Origin: a bacterium
GTDB taxonomy: Bacteria; JAHJDO01
Assembly (NCBI GenBank): GCA_030671985.1
Contig: DAOVHI010000101.1
Span: forward strand, 1-5,076
Length of the DNA: 5,076 nt
Reading direction: 5' to 3'
Shown here: positions 3,657 through 5,076 of the stretch, piece by piece
Numbering within the stretch: the first letter of the stretch is position 1
Layout of the letters: each line of letters opens with the position of its first letter
Notes under the pieces: model-generated
What the model was told of the DNA's origin: nothing
The model's input: only the letters and a program-made list of their open reading frames with translations
Databases searched by the model: none
Made by a program: the position numbers and the translations under genes

Positions 3657-4616
3657 CTATTTCTCTAAGAATTTGCCCATTTTTCTGTATTTTTCGTATC
3701 TTTGATTAATAATTTCTTCGGGAGAAAGTTTAGCTAGTTCGATTAAACAGGTTTTTAGTGTATTCTTAATATTCTCGGCTGTTTTGTTCGGATTTCTATG
3801 CGCTCCGCCAACCGGTTCAGGTATTATTGTATCAATAATTTCAAATTTTTTCAAATCCGACGCTGTTATACAAAGCGCTTTGGCGGCTTCAGGAGCTTTG
3901 GTTCGGTCTTTCCAGAGGATTGCTCCGCATGCTTCAGGAGTACACACAAAGTAAACAGCATTCTCCAGCATAAAAACTTTATTTCCTAATCCGATTGCCA
4001 GCGCTCCTCCACTGCCGCCTTCACCCGTAATTACAACGATCATAGGTACCTGAAGATGAGCCATTTCTTTTAAATTGCGCGCAATCGCCTCTGCCTGTCC
4101 TCTTTCCTCCGCTCCAATGCCCGGATAAGCGCCTGGAGTGTCAATAAAAGCGATGACAGGAATGGAAAATTTCTCAGCCATTTTCATCAATCTTAACATT
4201 TTTCTATAACCTTCAGGGTGAGGCATACCAAAGTTTCTGGTAATGTTTTCTTTTGTGTTTCTGCCTTTCTGATGGCCAATTACCATAACCGTCTTATCTT
4301 GGAAACTGGCAAATCCTCCTATTATTGCCTGATCATCAGCAAATGCTCTATCGCCACGAAGTTCAATGAAGTTTTTCGTAAGGGCATTAATATAGTCCAG
4401 AGTGTATGGCCTGTCAGGATGACGTGCAATCTGCATTCTTTGCCATGCTGTAAGATTCCTATGTGCTCTTTTTTTGCTTTCAACAACTTTTTTCTCGAGT
4501 ATTTTTATCTCGTCTGAAAAATCTATGTTTTCTGTAGAAGCAAAGGCTTTTAACTCTTTTATCCTTTTCTCCAGCTCTATGATAGGCTTTTCGAATTCAA
4601 GACCGTTTACCGCCAC
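3657..4616 (-). CDS. accA: Acetyl-CoA carboxylase carboxyltransferase subunit alpha
   Basis: The 319-residue product is full length for AccA. With AccD it transfers the carboxyl group from biotin on AccB to acetyl-CoA, making malonyl-CoA, the committed step of fatty acid synthesis in the cytoplasm. Recognisable features are the helical N-terminus (about 1-60), ARHPDRP at 64-70, [13 protein letters not shown] at 83-95, the crotonase-fold core [16 protein letters not shown] at 159-174, [12 protein letters not shown] at 198-209, and [13 protein letters not shown] at 264-276. The usual SPEGCASILW segment reads [10 protein letters not shown] here (226-235), a mild deviation in a conserved loop. 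The start is GTG at 4616, with GGAG 7 bases upstream (4624-4627). It lies 20 bases after the L,D-transpeptidase gene and is probably co-transcribed. accD is not in the window. Confidence 0.97.
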   Translation of the reverse strand: MAVNGLEFEKPIIELEKRIKELKAFASTENIDFSDEIKILEKKVVESKKRAHRNLTAWQRMQIARHPDRPYTLDYINALTKNFIELRGDRAFADDQAIIGGFASFQDKTVMVIGHQKGRNTKENITRNFGMPHPEGYRKMLRLMKMAEKFSIPVIAFIDTPGAYPGIGAEERGQAEAIARNLKEMAHLQVPMIVVITGEGGSGGALAIGLGNKVFMLENAVYFVCTPEACGAILWKDRTKAPEAAKALCITASDLKKFEIIDTIIPEPVGGAHRNPNKTAENIKNTLKTCLIELAKLSPEEIINQRYEKYRKMGKFLEK

Positions 4617-4636
4617 TTTTTGTCTCCTATAAATTA

Positions 4637-5076
4637 TTATTTATCATTTTGTGTTTTAGTTATGGTTACGGATATCCCAACCGGTACAAGATCAAATAAT
4701 TCTTCTACGTCTTTGTTATACATTCTTATGCAACCCTCTGTGGATTGCTTGCCAATACTTTCAGGTTTTATTGTTCCGTGTATTCCATAGCCTTTTTCTG
4801 TTATTCCCATCCAACGTGTTCCAAGTACATTCTCAGGGCTATCCGCAGAAACAACAGCGCCTGCAGTATACCATGGAGGATTTTTTAATTTATTTATTAT
4901 TTTAAAATTTCCCAGAGGTGTGCAGTCATGAGCTCCGCTAGCTATTGTATAAGTTTTTACAAGTTCTCCATTATTTTTCAAGACGAGCTTATTGAACTTT
5001 GTATCCACTTCAATAGAGAAGCCGGATCCCGAAGTTATTTTTAATCTCTTACCGGGCCTTATTGCATCGGTTTTCA
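4637..5076 (-). CDS. L,D-transpeptidase (YkuD) with preceding LysM-like segment, 5' end outside window
   Basis: The frame stays open past the internal GTG at 5008 to the window edge, so the N-terminus is missing. Of about 145 visible residues, the first dozen ([12 protein letters not shown]) look like the end of a LysM peptidoglycan-binding repeat. The YkuD domain follows, with [24 protein letters not shown], the catalytic-site GIHGT (His about residue 99 of the fragment) and STEGCIRM (nucleophile Cys about 115). Such enzymes act outside the inner membrane, making 3-3 peptidoglycan cross-links or attaching proteins to the wall; which reaction applies here is not decidable. A signal peptide would lie upstream of the window. 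The residues STEG in place of the common SHG or SRG before Cys are a tolerated variation. accA follows after 20 bases in the same direction. Confidence 0.92.
   Translation of the reverse strand, partial: KTDAIRPGKRLKITSGSGFSIEVDTKFNKLVLKNNGELVKTYTIASGAHDCTPLGNFKIINKLKNPPWYTAGAVVSADSPENVLGTRWMGITEKGYGIHGTIKPESIGKQSTEGCIRMYNKDVEELFDLVPVGISVTITKTQNDK

Overview
The window looks like a low-GC bacterial chromosome segment. It has strong Shine-Dalgarno sites, near-consensus sigma70-type promoters and bacterial genes (accA, comF, an L,D-transpeptidase). The phylum cannot be fixed from the sequence. The GT2-DUF2062 fusion, the archaeal-type MC1 chromatin protein and the many short dispersed repeats would fit an environmental or candidate-phylum bacterium; that is inference.

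Left part (1-1290): the 3' part of a membrane-associated family 2 glycosyltransferase fused to DUF2062. It is followed by a repeat-rich scrap that holds only the last ~28 codons of an AMP-forming acyl-CoA synthetase. Middle (1291-2674): a monocistronic MC1-like DNA-bending protein with its own promoter, ideal ribosome binding site and terminator; then comF; then a promoter driving tandem tRNA-Gln(CTG) and tRNA-Glu(CTC). Right (3657-5076, minus strand): a LysM/YkuD L,D-transpeptidase (5' end outside the window) and accA, 20 bases apart and probably co-transcribed, converging on the tRNA pair.

The most unusual part is 2675-3656. The 3' half of tRNA-Glu plus 9 flanking bases (51 bp, 50 identical) is repeated 969 bp downstream, just before the accA stop codon. 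This is what integration into a tRNA 3' end leaves behind. The insert contains no integrase. It holds nested mobile pieces: a dispersed repeat, a GC-rich multi-hairpin element with 13-bp perfect terminal inverted repeats, and a complete integron-type gene cassette (a three-helix membrane protein followed by a well-formed attC site). The cassette seems to have entered at the very tip of the hairpin element.

A 63-bp repeat (58 of 63 identical) plus an AAAAGGGGACAG motif lies in inverted orientation on both sides of the MC1-comF-tRNA block (1088-1200 and 2778-2972). That block is therefore framed by inverted repeats. The housekeeping genes look ordinary. The novelty lies in the bacterial MC1 protein and in the layered, integrase-free island at tRNA-Glu.
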